A stretch of 44,567 nucleotides of DNA from Planctomycetia bacterium (lineage in GTDB: Bacteria > Planctomycetota > Phycisphaerae > Phycisphaerales > SM1A02), in contig SYAC01000026.1 of NCBI GenBank assembly GCA_005787685.1, positions 1-44,567 of the forward strand, in the 5' to 3' direction. A program made the position numbers and the translations under genes. The stretch's first letter is position 1, and every line of letters begins with the position of its first letter. The notes under the pieces were generated by a model that made no database searches, had not been told where the DNA came from, and worked only from the letters and a program-made list of their open reading frames with translations. Below are positions 35,717 to 44,567 of the stretch, in pieces.

Positions 35717-35824
35717 TTGGTGAGAGTAGTCGAAGTTGCCACGCGTGCTCCACCACATTTTCAAGCAAATACCAAGCCAAAACAATACCCGTACGCGCCA
35801 TCAAGCCTCTACTATCTCTCTTGC

Positions 35825-37474
35825 GTGTATCCAGTCAAACTTGCCAATCGATATCTCACCAGCCGCGTCATTCCATTGATCGCGGTGGCGGCCGTCGCGT
35901 TGTGCGTTGCGCTGGTGGTGATTGTGGTGAGCGTCATGAGCGGATTTCTTGACATGTTGCGCGCCAGTGGCCGCACGCTCATGGGCGATGTGGTGATCAG
36001 TTATCCCATTCGCGGTATTCCTTGGTATGAGCAATTGATTGACACCATTGAAAAGCTTCCAGAAGCCGAGGCCGCCACGCCGCTGATCGACACCTATGGA
36101 CTTGTACGCATGCCGTATCCAGAGGGCGCCGAAAAGGAAGTGGTCACCGCGAACGTGTGGGGAATTGTTCCGTCAAGCTTTAATCGCGTCACGGACTTTT
36201 CCAACGCGCTCTATTGGAAACCGCCCGCCACTGTCGATGCCGCAGCCATCATGTCCCCGGACGATCCACGCTTGGCGCTTCGTGAAAATATTCTCAACGA
36301 TGGACTGAACTTGATCAAGAGCGACACGAGCGAGCCTGGCCTTGTGCTGGGCATGCATGTTTCGATTGCCAATCAACGCATGCAAGATGGAAGTTACAAA
36401 CCCCGCAACCCGCAATGGTTCATGCCCAAACAAGTGGTCACGCTGACGCTGGTTCCCATTAGCGCCAAGGGCACCATTGCCGAGCCGCGCGAGCGCGTCT
36501 TTCCCGTGGTGAATGAATTTAAAAGTGGCGTGTATCAAATAGACAAGAATCGCGTGATGATTTCACTCGCTGAGGCGCAAAAGTTATTACGCATGGACGC
36601 GGGCACGTTGTACGACATGCAAGCGCCGCCCAATGCTGATGGAACATTGCCCGTGCTTGGAACAAGTCCCGCGAAAGTTCACAAAGTGTTGGTGCGCGCC
36701 AAGCCTGGCGTGACTCCAGATCAACTTCAGACCGCCGTGTTCGCCGCCTATGAAAAGTTTGCCTTTGACATTGCGGGCGATCCATCCAAAGTGGTCATGG
36801 CGCCGCGTGTGGAAACCGTGAACATTCTGACCTGGGAGCAACATCTACGCGACCTGATCGCGCCCGTTGAAAAAGAGCGTGAAATGATGCGGATTTTGTT
36901 CTCCATTGTGTACTTGGTGTGCGCCGGCTTGGTGCTGAGCATCTTCTGGGCCATTGTGCAGGAGAAGACCCGCGATGTTGGAATTCTGCGCTCGGTGGGC
37001 GCCAGTCGCCCCGGCATTTTGTGGATTTTCCTGCAATATGGATTGGTCATTGGCGCCATTGGCGGCCTGTTTGGCGTGGGGCTGGGCTGGCTAGTGATCA
37101 ACAAAATCAATTGGATTCACGAGACCATTGGACAAGACGCGCCCGCATGGAGCTACACAACCAGCTTTCTAATTGCTGCCGCAAGTTTTATCATGTGCAT
37201 GCGTGGCGCCGTGACTGGGGTCTTGCTCAGCACGCTCTTGTGGTTGGTGCTTGGCATCACAATGATCCTTGTTGGCGTTGGATTATTGCTGCACCGCGGA
37301 ACTTTAATTTGGGATCCAAGCGTCTACTACTTTGCGACCATTCCTGATCAGGTGGATTGGTTCACCGCCATCATCACTTGGTTTGGTGCGGTCATCTTCA
37401 GCGTGCTTGGCGCAAGTATTCCCGCCGCCAAGGCTGCGGACATTCATCCAGTCAGGGCGCTGCGCTATGAGTAA
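35825..37474 (+). CDS. LolC/LolE-like ABC transporter permease (FtsX family)
   Basis: A 549-residue inner-membrane permease of the lipoprotein-releasing type. It begins VYPVKLANRYLTSR, the family N-terminus, encoded from a GTG at 35825 in place of the usual ATG; upstream open frame is unrelated in character. One membrane helix at about 20-45 is followed by a periplasmic domain of about 320 residues, larger than in E. coli LolC, then three helices (about 355-380, 410-435 and 505-530) and the terminal PVRALRYE. A segment near 440-490 contains additional hydrophobic stretches. With LolD it would extract lipoproteins from the inner membrane. Only one permease is encoded, so a homodimer is likely. 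Confidence 0.8.
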   Translation: MYPVKLANRYLTSRVIPLIAVAAVALCVALVVIVVSVMSGFLDMLRASGRTLMGDVVISYPIRGIPWYEQLIDTIEKLPEAEAATPLIDTYGLVRMPYPEGAEKEVVTANVWGIVPSSFNRVTDFSNALYWKPPATVDAAAIMSPDDPRLALRENILNDGLNLIKSDTSEPGLVLGMHVSIANQRMQDGSYKPRNPQWFMPKQVVTLTLVPISAKGTIAEPRERVFPVVNEFKSGVYQIDKNRVMISLAEAQKLLRMDAGTLYDMQAPPNADGTLPVLGTSPAKVHKVLVRAKPGVTPDQLQTAVFAAYEKFAFDIAGDPSKVVMAPRVETVNILTWEQHLRDLIAPVEKEREMMRILFSIVYLVCAGLVLSIFWAIVQEKTRDVGILRSVGASRPGILWIFLQYGLVIGAIGGLFGVGLGWLVINKINWIHETIGQDAPAWSYTTSFLIAAASFIMCMRGAVTGVLLSTLLWLVLGITMILVGVGLLLHRGTLIWDPSVYYFATIPDQVDWFTAIITWFGAVIFSVLGASIPAAKAADIHPVRALRYE

Positions 37475-38162
37475 TCCATTGCTCGAGGCCAAAAATTTAC
37501 ACAAGACCTATACGCTTGGCCGCGTCCAGGTACCGGTGCTTCGCGGCGCCAGTTTTACGCTGGCCCAGGGCGAGTGGGTTGCCATACTTGGCTCTTCTGG
37601 CAGCGGAAAAAGCACGCTTTTACACTTGCTGGGTTTGCTTGACGAATGCGACGCGGACTCCGGCGGCGTGTGGTTCGATGGCAACCCTGTCGCCAAATTA
37701 AAGTTCTCCGCGCGCAACGCCTATCGCAATCAAAGCGTGGGATTTGTGTTCCAATTTTATCACTTGCTTCCAGAACTTTCGGTTTTGGAGAATGCGCTTT
37801 TACCCAATATGGTCAACGCCGGAATGGGTTGGGCAACCAAGCGCGGGCCAGCGCAAGCGCACGCCACTGAATTGTTGGGCGCATTTGGGTTATCGCATCG
37901 GCTCACGCATAAACCTGCGGAACTTTCAGGTGGCGAGCGTCAACGCGTTGCCATAGCTCGCGCGCTTGCCAATCAACCGCGCGTACTTCTGGCGGATGAG
38001 CCAACTGGAAATCTTGACACACAAACCGGCACGGAAATTCTTGACTTGATCGCTGCCAAGCATCGCAAAGGTTTGTCCATTGCCATGGTCACGCATGATC
38101 CCGCCGTTGCCGCGCGCGCCGACCGCGTTGTGAAATTAGTCGATGGCCGCGTGGCTCTTTGA
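37467..38162 (+). CDS. lolD: LolD-like ABC transporter ATP-binding protein
   Basis: A 231-residue ATPase. Walker A is GSSGSGKST near 37-45, the Q-loop region reads VGFVFQFYHLLPELSVLENALLP as in LolD, the signature is LSGGERQRVAIARAL, Walker B is VLLADEPTGNLD and the switch His lies in MVTHDP. The start at 37467 overlaps the last eight bases of the permease gene, showing translational coupling; the longer upstream open frame lies inside the permease gene. LolA and LolB are not in the window. MacB-type ATPases are close relatives, but the permease type favours LolD. Confidence 0.88.
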   Translation: MSNPLLEAKNLHKTYTLGRVQVPVLRGASFTLAQGEWVAILGSSGSGKSTLLHLLGLLDECDADSGGVWFDGNPVAKLKFSARNAYRNQSVGFVFQFYHLLPELSVLENALLPNMVNAGMGWATKRGPAQAHATELLGAFGLSHRLTHKPAELSGGERQRVAIARALANQPRVLLADEPTGNLDTQTGTEILDLIAAKHRKGLSIAMVTHDPAVAARADRVVKLVDGRVAL

Positions 38163-38186
38163 CGCACGCGTCCAATCCACATCACT

Positions 38187-39521
38187 TTATTCGCTGGCCC
38201 AGTAGCGCTCGGTGACGGCGCGCGCCAACTGCGCCGCGCTCCAGCCAAATCGCCTTTGCAGCGCCTCTTCCCATGGTATTCCGGCTTTCACATCCTTCAC
38301 CCATTCAGCAAATATTTTGCCTTTTGTCTGCGCTAAAAAATCCACCGTGAGATAGCCAATCGCATATCCAATGGCGTCTGGACCCGGCCAGGAACCATCT
38401 TCATAACTCATGTGAAGAACGGATAACAGATTGTTGTTGGGGTCGCGCAACCATTTCAATCCTTGCGGCTTGCGATCGGCCTTGGTTGTGGAATTTGGAA
38501 AACTTTGCGCGGCCACATATTCCGCGTAGCCCTCGTCGGCCCATGAAGGCAACCGCGAAGGCGAACCATATCGATGCATGAATCCATGCGAGGCCTCATG
38601 GACAAGCGTGCACATGAAACGGTTCTCATCCGGACTTTGAAACGCACTCACCACCACTTTTGGTCCAACCATGTGGCACAAACCAATCGCTCCCGGCGGT
38701 GGCATGGAATTGAACGCCGCCATTTCAAGCGCGCGGTAATGATCCTCCGTGGCGGAAACAATGACCACCGCTTTGCCGTGAAAGATATTTAAGCCAACTG
38801 GAAGCGCGAACATACTGGCCACGGTTTCATACATTTCATCCATACGCCGCGCCAAGTCCTTGCACTGGCCGATGGGAAAATCACAATACAAGACCCAGTA
38901 TTTCCCCTCGGCCATCGAGAAGCGCAAATTCACTTGTTTCAACCAACGATCCGCGTCCGCCTTCATGTCGGCCAACGCTTCGGCGCGCTGCGCATCGGTG
39001 GCCACGCTCCAGGGCTTCACGCGCGGATCGGCGTCAGTGCGTGCTGGCGAATTGACACCAATCGCCTTGCTTTGAAATTCCTTCTCCGCCGCAATGCGCC
39101 GATCTTCAACCACCTTGCGTCGACGCTCGGTCACCTCGGCGCGCAAGGCGTCAATCTCTGGCACACACAAACGGTCGCGTCGAATCGCGTCGTTCAGGGC
39201 GGCCTCAGCCAGTTTGTCGGCGCGTTCCAACTTGAACAACATGCGCGCAAGTTGGATGTACTGCGACGCTTGCCGCCAATCCATCAACTTTCGGCACAGG
39301 CGATTGGCGTCGTCGGGTTTGAAATTAGCCCAAGGCGCGCGTCCAAATGATCCATCTACTGCGGTGAAGTCCCACTTGGAAATTGTGCCCTTGAGAGTCT
39401 CGCCCGTGGTCAATTTCACTTTCCACGGAAGTGGCGGTTCCACCACGCCTTGGGCACAGGCTGCACGGCATAAAAACGCACTAAAAACCAGTAAAATAAA
39501 GAATTGTGCAAATCCGTTCAT
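38187..39521 (-). CDS. Secreted HExxH metallopeptidase-like protein
   Basis: A 444-residue protein with a signal peptide (hydrophobic 6-20, probable cleavage after ACA at 21-23). Residues 30-70 are beta-rich. Residues 100-200 are charged and helical. Residues 205-440 form a gluzincin-like domain with His308-Glu309-Ala-Ser-His312 and a downstream WADEGYAEY in which Glu330 is the likely third zinc ligand. The layout resembles planctomycete secreted proteins annotated with DUF1570-type domains. The substrate is unknown. It ends 24 bases from convergent lolD and starts 78 bases from divergent clpC. Confidence 0.75.
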   Translation of the reverse strand: MNGFAQFFILLVFSAFLCRAACAQGVVEPPLPWKVKLTTGETLKGTISKWDFTAVDGSFGRAPWANFKPDDANRLCRKLMDWRQASQYIQLARMLFKLERADKLAEAALNDAIRRDRLCVPEIDALRAEVTERRRKVVEDRRIAAEKEFQSKAIGVNSPARTDADPRVKPWSVATDAQRAEALADMKADADRWLKQVNLRFSMAEGKYWVLYCDFPIGQCKDLARRMDEMYETVASMFALPVGLNIFHGKAVVIVSATEDHYRALEMAAFNSMPPPGAIGLCHMVGPKVVVSAFQSPDENRFMCTLVHEASHGFMHRYGSPSRLPSWADEGYAEYVAAQSFPNSTTKADRKPQGLKWLRDPNNNLLSVLHMSYEDGSWPGPDAIGYAIGYLTVDFLAQTKGKIFAEWVKDVKAGIPWEEALQRRFGWSAAQLARAVTERYWASE

Positions 39522-39599
39522 CGAACGTCAAAGTACTCGGCTACCATCGCCGATGGAAGGTCAATTACGCTTTCAATAGATCATTTTTAGGAGACTTGT

Positions 39600-42128
39600 A
39601 TGTTTGAACGCTTGACGGATCGTGCTCGCAAAGTGATGGCTCTGGCAAATCAAGAGGCTCAGCGCTTTAACCATGAATACATTGGCACCGAGCACATCCT
39701 GCTTGGACTTGTCAAGGAAGGTTCAGGCGTTGGAGCCAATGTGCTCAAGAACCTTGGCATTGATTTGCGCAAGGTGCGCCTTGAAGTTGAGAAACTTGTC
39801 AAGAGCGGTCCAGAAATGGTGACCATGGGCAAGCTTCCGCAAACTCCGCGCGCCAAGAAGGTGATTGAGTACGCGATTGAGGAAGCGCGCAATCTGAACC
39901 ACAACTATGTTGGCACAGAACATTTGCTGCTTGGCTTGCTGCGCGAACAAGATGGCGTGGCCGCGCAAGTGTTGTTGAACCTTGGCATGAAACTAGAGGA
40001 AGTCCGCGAAGAAGTTCTGAATTTGCTGGGTGCCGGTGGCGAAAGCGAGCAGGAAAATCCGCAGCAAGCCGAGGCCGCAGCGGAGCCTGGTGCTGGTGAT
40101 GCGCCCGCAGCCACTGGTCGCCGTGGCAAGAGCAAGACCCCCGCACTTGATTCATTTGGACGCGATCTCACCGAGTTGGCGCGCTCTGGCGAACTTGATC
40201 CGGTCATTGGCCGCTTCAGTGAAATTGAACGGCTGGTTCAAGTGCTGTGTCGACGCACCAAAAATAATCCCGTGCTTCTGGGCGAAGCAGGCGTGGGCAA
40301 GACGGCGATTGTTGAAGGTCTTGCGCAACAAATTATTTCGCAAGAAGTCCCCGACATTCTGCATGACAAGCGCCTGGTGGTGCTTGACTTGGCCATGATG
40401 GTTGCGGGAACAAAGTATCGCGGTCAATTTGAGGAGCGAATCAAGGCCGTCATGAATGAAGTGCGACGCGCTAAAAATATTATTTTGTTCATTGACGAGT
40501 TGCACACGCTTGTTGGAGCCGGCGGCGCCGAAGGCGCAATTGACGCCAGTAATGTGCTCAAGCCCGCGCTTTCCCGCGGTGAAATTCAGTGCATTGGCGC
40601 GACCACTTTCGATGAATATCGCAAATACATTGAAAAAGACGCGGCTTTGGAGCGCCGCTTCCAATCAATCGCCGTGGAGCCGCCAGGACCCGAACAGGCC
40701 TACGAAATCCTGAAGGGACTGCAGGAAAAATATGCCACGCATCACCGCGTGATCTACACCGACCAAGCGCTGCGCGCCGCGGTGGAATTGTCGGGCCGCT
40801 ACATTCCGGGACGCGTTCAACCCGACAAAAGTATCGATGTGATTGACGAAGCGGGCGCGCGCTTGCGCTTGAAGACCATGGCCAAGCCACCCGATCTTGC
40901 GGATCTTGAAACGCGCATTGAGCGTCTGAGCATTGACAAAGATGACGCCGTGAAGAACGCGGACTATGAGAAGGCCGCGGACCTGCGCGATCAAGCGGAA
41001 AAACTTCGCAAGGAAAAAGAGAAGTTGCAGCAAGGCTGGCGCGACCGCATGAACGAGACCACGGGAACCGTGGACGAGGAAATGATCGCGGAAGTTGTGA
41101 GCAAGATGACGGGCGTGCCGTTGACGCGTTTGGCCAAGGAGGAAAGCAAGAGATTGCTTCAACTCGAGGCCGAACTTCACAAGACCGTCGTTGGCCAAGA
41201 GGAGGCCGTCAAGACCGTGGCGCGAGCCATTCGCAAAAGTCGCTCTGGTTTGAAAGATCCAAAGCGTCCCATGGGTTCGTTCTTGTTCCTTGGTCCAACC
41301 GGCGTGGGCAAGACATTGCTGGCCAAAGCCATCGCCGACTTCATGTTTGGCGATCAAGACGCGTTATTCACTTTGGACATGAGCGAATACATGGAGAAAC
41401 ACAATGTTTCCCGCTTAATTGGCGCGCCTCCAGGCTATGTGGGCTTCGAGGAAGGCGGTCAACTGACCGAGCGCATTCGCCGCCGTCCATACGCGGTGGT
41501 GTTGCTTGACGAGGTTGAGAAGGCCCATCCCGATGTGTTCAACATGCTTCTGCAAATCATGGAGGAAGGCCGACTCACGGATTCATTTGGACGACATGTG
41601 GACTTCCGTAATTGCATCATCATCATGACTAGCAATCTAGGCGCCGATGTGATCAAGGGCGGCACCGCGTTTGGTTTCACCAAGCGCGCCGAAGTGCAGG
41701 ACTACGAGAAGATGAAGAAGTCGCTCACCAGCGAAGTGGAGCGATTCTTCCGTCCCGAGTTTGTGAATCGCTTAGATGACATGATCGTGTTCCGTCCTCT
41801 CATCAAGGACGACTTGAACCAGATCATTGAGTTTGAGTTGAGCAAATTGCGTAAGCGCCTAAGCGAAAAGGGAATGGCTCTTGAAATTGATCAGAAGGCC
41901 AAGGACTTCTTGATTGACAAGGGCTACAACCCGGACTTTGGCGCGCGACCACTTCGTCGCTCACTGTCACAGTTCGTAGAGGATCCACTTGCGGAAAATC
42001 TGCTCAGCGGTGAGTTTGCCAGTGGCGACATGATCTTTGTCACCCGCGAGGGCGAGAAGGAGCACTTGGCGTTTCGGGCGCAAAAGCCAGCGGAAGTTCC
42101 GCCGCCAACCGCGCCAGCCGCCGCGTAA
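39600..42128 (+). CDS. clpC: ATP-dependent Clp protease ATPase subunit ClpC
   Basis: An 842-residue AAA+ unfoldase that feeds proteins to ClpP. It has a double Clp_N repeat at 1-145 ([30 protein letters not shown]). The first AAA+ module has Walker A GEAGVGKT near 230. A UVR-like coiled middle segment ([24 protein letters not shown]) near 455-480 marks ClpC rather than ClpB. The second AAA+ module has GPTGVGKT near 565 and [16 protein letters not shown], with a C-terminal D2-small domain. The C-terminal tail is short and Ala/Pro-rich. A clear AGGAG lies at 39589-39593. No ctsR, mcsA or mcsB genes adjoin. A strong terminator follows. Confidence 0.96.
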   Translation: MFERLTDRARKVMALANQEAQRFNHEYIGTEHILLGLVKEGSGVGANVLKNLGIDLRKVRLEVEKLVKSGPEMVTMGKLPQTPRAKKVIEYAIEEARNLNHNYVGTEHLLLGLLREQDGVAAQVLLNLGMKLEEVREEVLNLLGAGGESEQENPQQAEAAAEPGAGDAPAATGRRGKSKTPALDSFGRDLTELARSGELDPVIGRFSEIERLVQVLCRRTKNNPVLLGEAGVGKTAIVEGLAQQIISQEVPDILHDKRLVVLDLAMMVAGTKYRGQFEERIKAVMNEVRRAKNIILFIDELHTLVGAGGAEGAIDASNVLKPALSRGEIQCIGATTFDEYRKYIEKDAALERRFQSIAVEPPGPEQAYEILKGLQEKYATHHRVIYTDQALRAAVELSGRYIPGRVQPDKSIDVIDEAGARLRLKTMAKPPDLADLETRIERLSIDKDDAVKNADYEKAADLRDQAEKLRKEKEKLQQGWRDRMNETTGTVDEEMIAEVVSKMTGVPLTRLAKEESKRLLQLEAELHKTVVGQEEAVKTVARAIRKSRSGLKDPKRPMGSFLFLGPTGVGKTLLAKAIADFMFGDQDALFTLDMSEYMEKHNVSRLIGAPPGYVGFEEGGQLTERIRRRPYAVVLLDEVEKAHPDVFNMLLQIMEEGRLTDSFGRHVDFRNCIIIMTSNLGADVIKGGTAFGFTKRAEVQDYEKMKKSLTSEVERFFRPEFVNRLDDMIVFRPLIKDDLNQIIEFELSKLRKRLSEKGMALEIDQKAKDFLIDKGYNPDFGARPLRRSLSQFVEDPLAENLLSGEFASGDMIFVTREGEKEHLAFRAQKPAEVPPPTAPAAA

Positions 42129-42151
42129 ATCGCCGTCTTTGAAGTCATTTC

Positions 42152-42188
42152 AAACCGCGCTTCGTGAATACGAGGCGCGGTTTTTGTT
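42152..42188 (+). terminator. Intrinsic terminator of clpC
   Basis: A 14-bp stem (42152-42165 with 42170-42183, one G-T pair) closes a four-base GAAT loop and runs into TTTTTG on the plus strand. It sits 23 bases after the clpC stop and at the very end of the convergent lipoprotein gene. Confidence 0.9.
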
Positions 42189-42836
42189 TCAGCGAATGCT
42201 GACAAGTTTCATGCCGGCGGGCGTGGATTCAAATTCCATTGTGGTGAACTTGTAACTTTTACGCAGCGTGGCATCAAGCTGGGCGATCAAATGCAGATCG
42301 TCTTTTTTTCGAATTATGACATGGCCATTTTTGAAATTAATCTTCATGCAATTCAATGTCGCCATGACTTCTTTGCGGTTCGCTGCAAAAAATGCGTAAA
42401 AATATTTCAAGCCGCCCTTGGTATCAAGTTCTTTTTGAGCGCCATCAGAAAGTAGTTGAGTCCACATTAAATCATACTCCTCGTTACGCACGCACTCGAT
42501 CACATGATCAAGTACCTGCTCAGGAAATATGGCGCGAAATACAACTTGGCCATTCGCTTTCATTTCGCGTACATCAAGCGCAGGTTGTTCTGTATTGCTT
42601 GCGGCCACATCGGCGATGGAGTTGTCCTGCATAATCCCTGGCCGCTTTGATGAGTAGACCACCTTGGTCCCATCCGCTTTGACAAATGTTTCGTCAACTG
42701 GTCGCCCCATAGCCTCGGCCATGGATTGGGAGCGATAGTGATATTCGGTGCGCTCCGTGGCGCAGCCCGATAGCGCAACCACACCAATATAAAAATTACA
42801 AAAATGCAGCCAAAAAAAGCTTCTTTTCATGGTCAT
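42189..42836 (-). CDS. Predicted lipoprotein of unknown function
   Basis: A 215-residue protein. The start at 42836 overlaps the nadB stop as ATGA and gives a signal peptide with a perfect lipobox LSGC (Cys25); a second ATG two codons later is equally good. The mature part has a polar segment (to about 95) and a helical domain (VLDHVIECVRNEEYDLMWTQLL; GLKYFYAFFAANRKEVMATL) followed by beta strands (NGHVIIRKKDDLHLIAQ), a general shape seen in small ligand-binding or NTF2-like folds, though I cannot assign a family. The start of the longer open frame upstream lies within nadB and is not credible. Confidence 0.72.
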   Translation of the reverse strand: MTMKRSFFWLHFCNFYIGVVALSGCATERTEYHYRSQSMAEAMGRPVDETFVKADGTKVVYSSKRPGIMQDNSIADVAASNTEQPALDVREMKANGQVVFRAIFPEQVLDHVIECVRNEEYDLMWTQLLSDGAQKELDTKGGLKYFYAFFAANRKEVMATLNCMKINFKNGHVIIRKKDDLHLIAQLDATLRKSYKFTTMEFESTPAGMKLVSIR

Positions 42837-44503
42837 GCCTGAATGGTTTGTTGCGCCGGCAACACCCCGTGCGCCTTCCATTGAAAGTCCTCGCGATGTA
42901 TGTTCCAGGTGAAATGTCCCGCCAATTCTTGGTCCATCGCTGGTCGATCTAGCCTGGTGTGCGTGCCGCGGCTTTCGTTGCGCGCCAATGCCGCAAGCAC
43001 CATCAGGCGCGCGCAGGTCAACATGTTCTGGGTTTCCCAACCCATGGGTTCATCAAAGACGCAATCAAAGGCGTAGCGCCCCCAGAACGCGAACATTTCC
43101 ATCATGTCGCTTAATTTTGTTGTGGTTCGTTCAATACCAACATTGCGCCACATGGCGCTGCGTAAACTGCTGCGAACATCGGCCAAATCTAACTCGCCGC
43201 GCTCGGGGCGCTCCACTTCATGGTTCAAGGGAACAGGCATGGCGGCGGTAAGCGAATCCATTTGAATGGCTTGCGCCACGCGTCGACCAAAGACAAGACC
43301 CTCCAGCAAACTGTTGCTGGCCAAGCGGTTGGCGCCGTGCACTCCGGTTGCGGCACATTCGCCGCAGGCATACAGCGCCGCAACATTGGTGCGCCCATGT
43401 AAATCGGTTTCAACTCCACCAATGGAATAATGCGCGGCCGGGTGAACTGGTATTAGGGCGCGTCCCGCGTCTAAACCATAACTGATCAACATGCGCGAAA
43501 GCCCTGGAAAACGCTTGGAAAACCCCGCGGATCCCATACTCCGCGCGTCCAACCACGCATGGGACTCGCCGCTCTTGGCCAAATGTCGAACAATGGCGCG
43601 GCTCACCACATCGCGCGGCGCCAGGTCCTCAAGCTCGTGCAGATTGCGCATTATGGATACGGCATCGCGATCGACCAGTTTCGCGCCCTCTCCGCGTACG
43701 GCCTCGCTAATCAAGTGGCGCGGCGCGCCAGCGACATATAGGGTTGTTGGATGGAATTGCATGAACTCCAAATCAGTCACGGTTGCGCCAGCACGCCATG
43801 CCATGGCAACCCCATCACCAGTGGCTACTTTTGGATTGCTGGTCTCTCGAAAAATTTGACCACAGCCGCCGCTTGCCAATACCGTGGCCTTGGCCCAAAT
43901 CATTTGCAGCCCGTGGCGCGGATGCCAGGTCAATACTCCAGCTGCGCGATGTTGCCCTTTGCGTTGATCAACAAGAATATCAATGGCAAAGCAACGATCA
44001 AAGACGCGCACGCGCCGCTGCTGCCGAATTTTTTCAACAAGACAGCGAGCCAGTTCCACACCTGTGGCGTCGCCATCGCTATGAATAATTCGGTGGCAAT
44101 GATGACCGCCTTCCAATCCAAGCGCTGGCTCGCCATGTTCGTCACGATCTACGCGCATTCCCCACTGAAGAAGTTGGGCGATTTCCAACGGGCCCTCCTG
44201 CACCAAAGCGCGCACCGCTGCCGGCTCGCACAAGCCGCCTCCCGCTTCCAAAGTGTCTTGAATATGGGAGTTTATGCTGTCTTTTTCGTTCATGACCGCG
44301 GCGATTCCGCCTTGCGCCCACGATGTGTTTGAAAGATCAATGGACTCTTTGGCCAACAGAATCACGTCATTGTGTTGCCCGGCTTCAATGCCGGCACGCA
44401 AGCCCGCCACGCCCGTGCCCACAATCACCACATCGGTGAATATTTGCGGCAGCAACGCGCTGCGAAACGGAATCAACATTTCTCGTTCGTGATAGGAATT
44501 CAT
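42833..44503 (-). CDS. nadB: L-aspartate oxidase NadB
   Basis: A 556-residue flavoprotein that oxidises aspartate to iminoaspartate, the first step of de novo NAD synthesis. The FAD-binding VVIVGTGVAGLRAG is at 25-38, followed by SWAQGGIAAV, which distinguishes NadB and succinate dehydrogenase flavoproteins. The substrate region includes MQFHPTTLY, RGEGAKLVDRD and HYSIGGVETDLHGRT, then GANRLASNSLLEGLVFGRR. Absence of a covalent-FAD His motif of SdhA and the length favour NadB. The ATG at 44503 overlaps the upstream gene's TGA, and its own TGA overlaps the lipoprotein start. nadA and nadC are not in the window. Confidence 0.93.
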   Translation of the reverse strand: MNSYHEREMLIPFRSALLPQIFTDVVIVGTGVAGLRAGIEAGQHNDVILLAKESIDLSNTSWAQGGIAAVMNEKDSINSHIQDTLEAGGGLCEPAAVRALVQEGPLEIAQLLQWGMRVDRDEHGEPALGLEGGHHCHRIIHSDGDATGVELARCLVEKIRQQRRVRVFDRCFAIDILVDQRKGQHRAAGVLTWHPRHGLQMIWAKATVLASGGCGQIFRETSNPKVATGDGVAMAWRAGATVTDLEFMQFHPTTLYVAGAPRHLISEAVRGEGAKLVDRDAVSIMRNLHELEDLAPRDVVSRAIVRHLAKSGESHAWLDARSMGSAGFSKRFPGLSRMLISYGLDAGRALIPVHPAAHYSIGGVETDLHGRTNVAALYACGECAATGVHGANRLASNSLLEGLVFGRRVAQAIQMDSLTAAMPVPLNHEVERPERGELDLADVRSSLRSAMWRNVGIERTTTKLSDMMEMFAFWGRYAFDCVFDEPMGWETQNMLTCARLMVLAALARNESRGTHTRLDRPAMDQELAGHFTWNIHREDFQWKAHGVLPAQQTIQA

Positions 44504-44567
44504 TTTGGTTGAGTAGTGGGAGCAGTTGTGGCGGGCGCAGTTGTGGCGGGAGTAGTTGTGGCGGGAG
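44500..44567 (-). CDS. C-terminal tail of a Pro-Ala-Thr repeat protein (partial)
   Basis: A frame open from the right edge ends at TGA (44500-44502), overlapping the nadB ATG as ATGA. It encodes about 21 residues of repeating P-A-T-T-T/A units ending TTQPK, from three and a half copies of a 15-base repeat. Such tails are common at the ends of secreted or membrane proteins. The rest of the gene is outside the window, so no function can be given. Confidence 0.6.
   Translation of the reverse strand, partial: PATTTPATTAPATTAPTTQPK

Noticed and set aside
39560..39599. Possible CtsR operator before clpC (GGTCAATTACGCTTTCAA)
   Set aside because: Only the first heptad half resembles the consensus, and no ctsR gene is nearby.

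Overview
This window looks like ordinary chromosome from a diderm (Gram-negative type) bacterium of moderately high GC, most plausibly a member of Planctomycetota such as the class Phycisphaerae. The assignment is an inference from several things: lpxI and other envelope genes show an outer membrane; GyrA has a non-proteobacterial active-site surround; and there are many large lipoproteins and secreted proteins that I cannot place in a well-known family. There is no phage, insertion sequence, CRISPR array, rRNA or recognisable tRNA. Gene density is high, many genes overlap by 1-8 bases, and only one stretch longer than 300 bases (20441-20900) lacks a gene.

Layout. 1-1738: end of an unknown gene, then a receiver-GGDEF-EAL signalling protein. 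1817-4053 (minus): an iscS-iscU-iscA iron-sulfur assembly operon. 4281-5144 (plus): panC. 5250-20440 (minus): a long run of co-oriented genes. In transcription order it contains nusA, infB, rbfA, a helix-hairpin-helix DNA-glycosylase-like protein, a 1187-residue TPR lipoprotein, yebC, a proline-repeat lipoprotein, icd, a VTT-family membrane protein, a methyltransferase and a polyprenyl diphosphate synthase. 20515-20831: a sigma70-like promoter, about 280 bases of hairpin-rich RNA and a strong intrinsic terminator, all reading towards nusA. 20901-22862 (plus): dsbD. 22873-26222 (minus): an O-antigen-ligase-like membrane protein and a WecA/MraY-type sugar-phosphate transferase. 26248-28389 (plus): a LOG-family phosphoribohydrolase, lpxI and a TlyA-like methyltransferase. 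28648-33653 (plus): gyrA, a STAS protein, ExbD and a TonB-like protein. 33667-35716 (minus): surE and a family 2 glycosyltransferase. 35825-38162 (plus): a LolC/LolD type ABC transporter. 38187-39521 (minus): a secreted HExxH protein. 39600-42128 (plus): clpC with a strong terminator. 42189-44567 (minus): a lipoprotein, nadB and the tail of a Pro-Ala-Thr repeat protein.

How the parts fit. Most genes are core functions: transcription and translation factors, DNA topology, proteolysis, Fe-S assembly, pantothenate, NAD, TCA cycle and isoprenoid synthesis. The second theme is the envelope: lipid A (lpxI), polymer synthesis (ligase-like protein, sugar-phosphate transferase, glycosyltransferase), lipoprotein export (LolCD), disulfide handling (DsbD), energy coupling (ExbD/TonB) and at least three lipoproteins. 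I did not find an obvious self-contained novel system such as a defence island. The most notable signals are the structured RNA with terminator ahead of nusA, yebC (a family linked to translation of proline-rich sequence) placed directly before an extreme proline-repeat gene, an ExbD-TonB pair led by a STAS protein with no ExbB, a glycosylase-fold protein lacking the usual lysine and Fe-S cysteines, and several enzymes with altered key residues or inserted segments.
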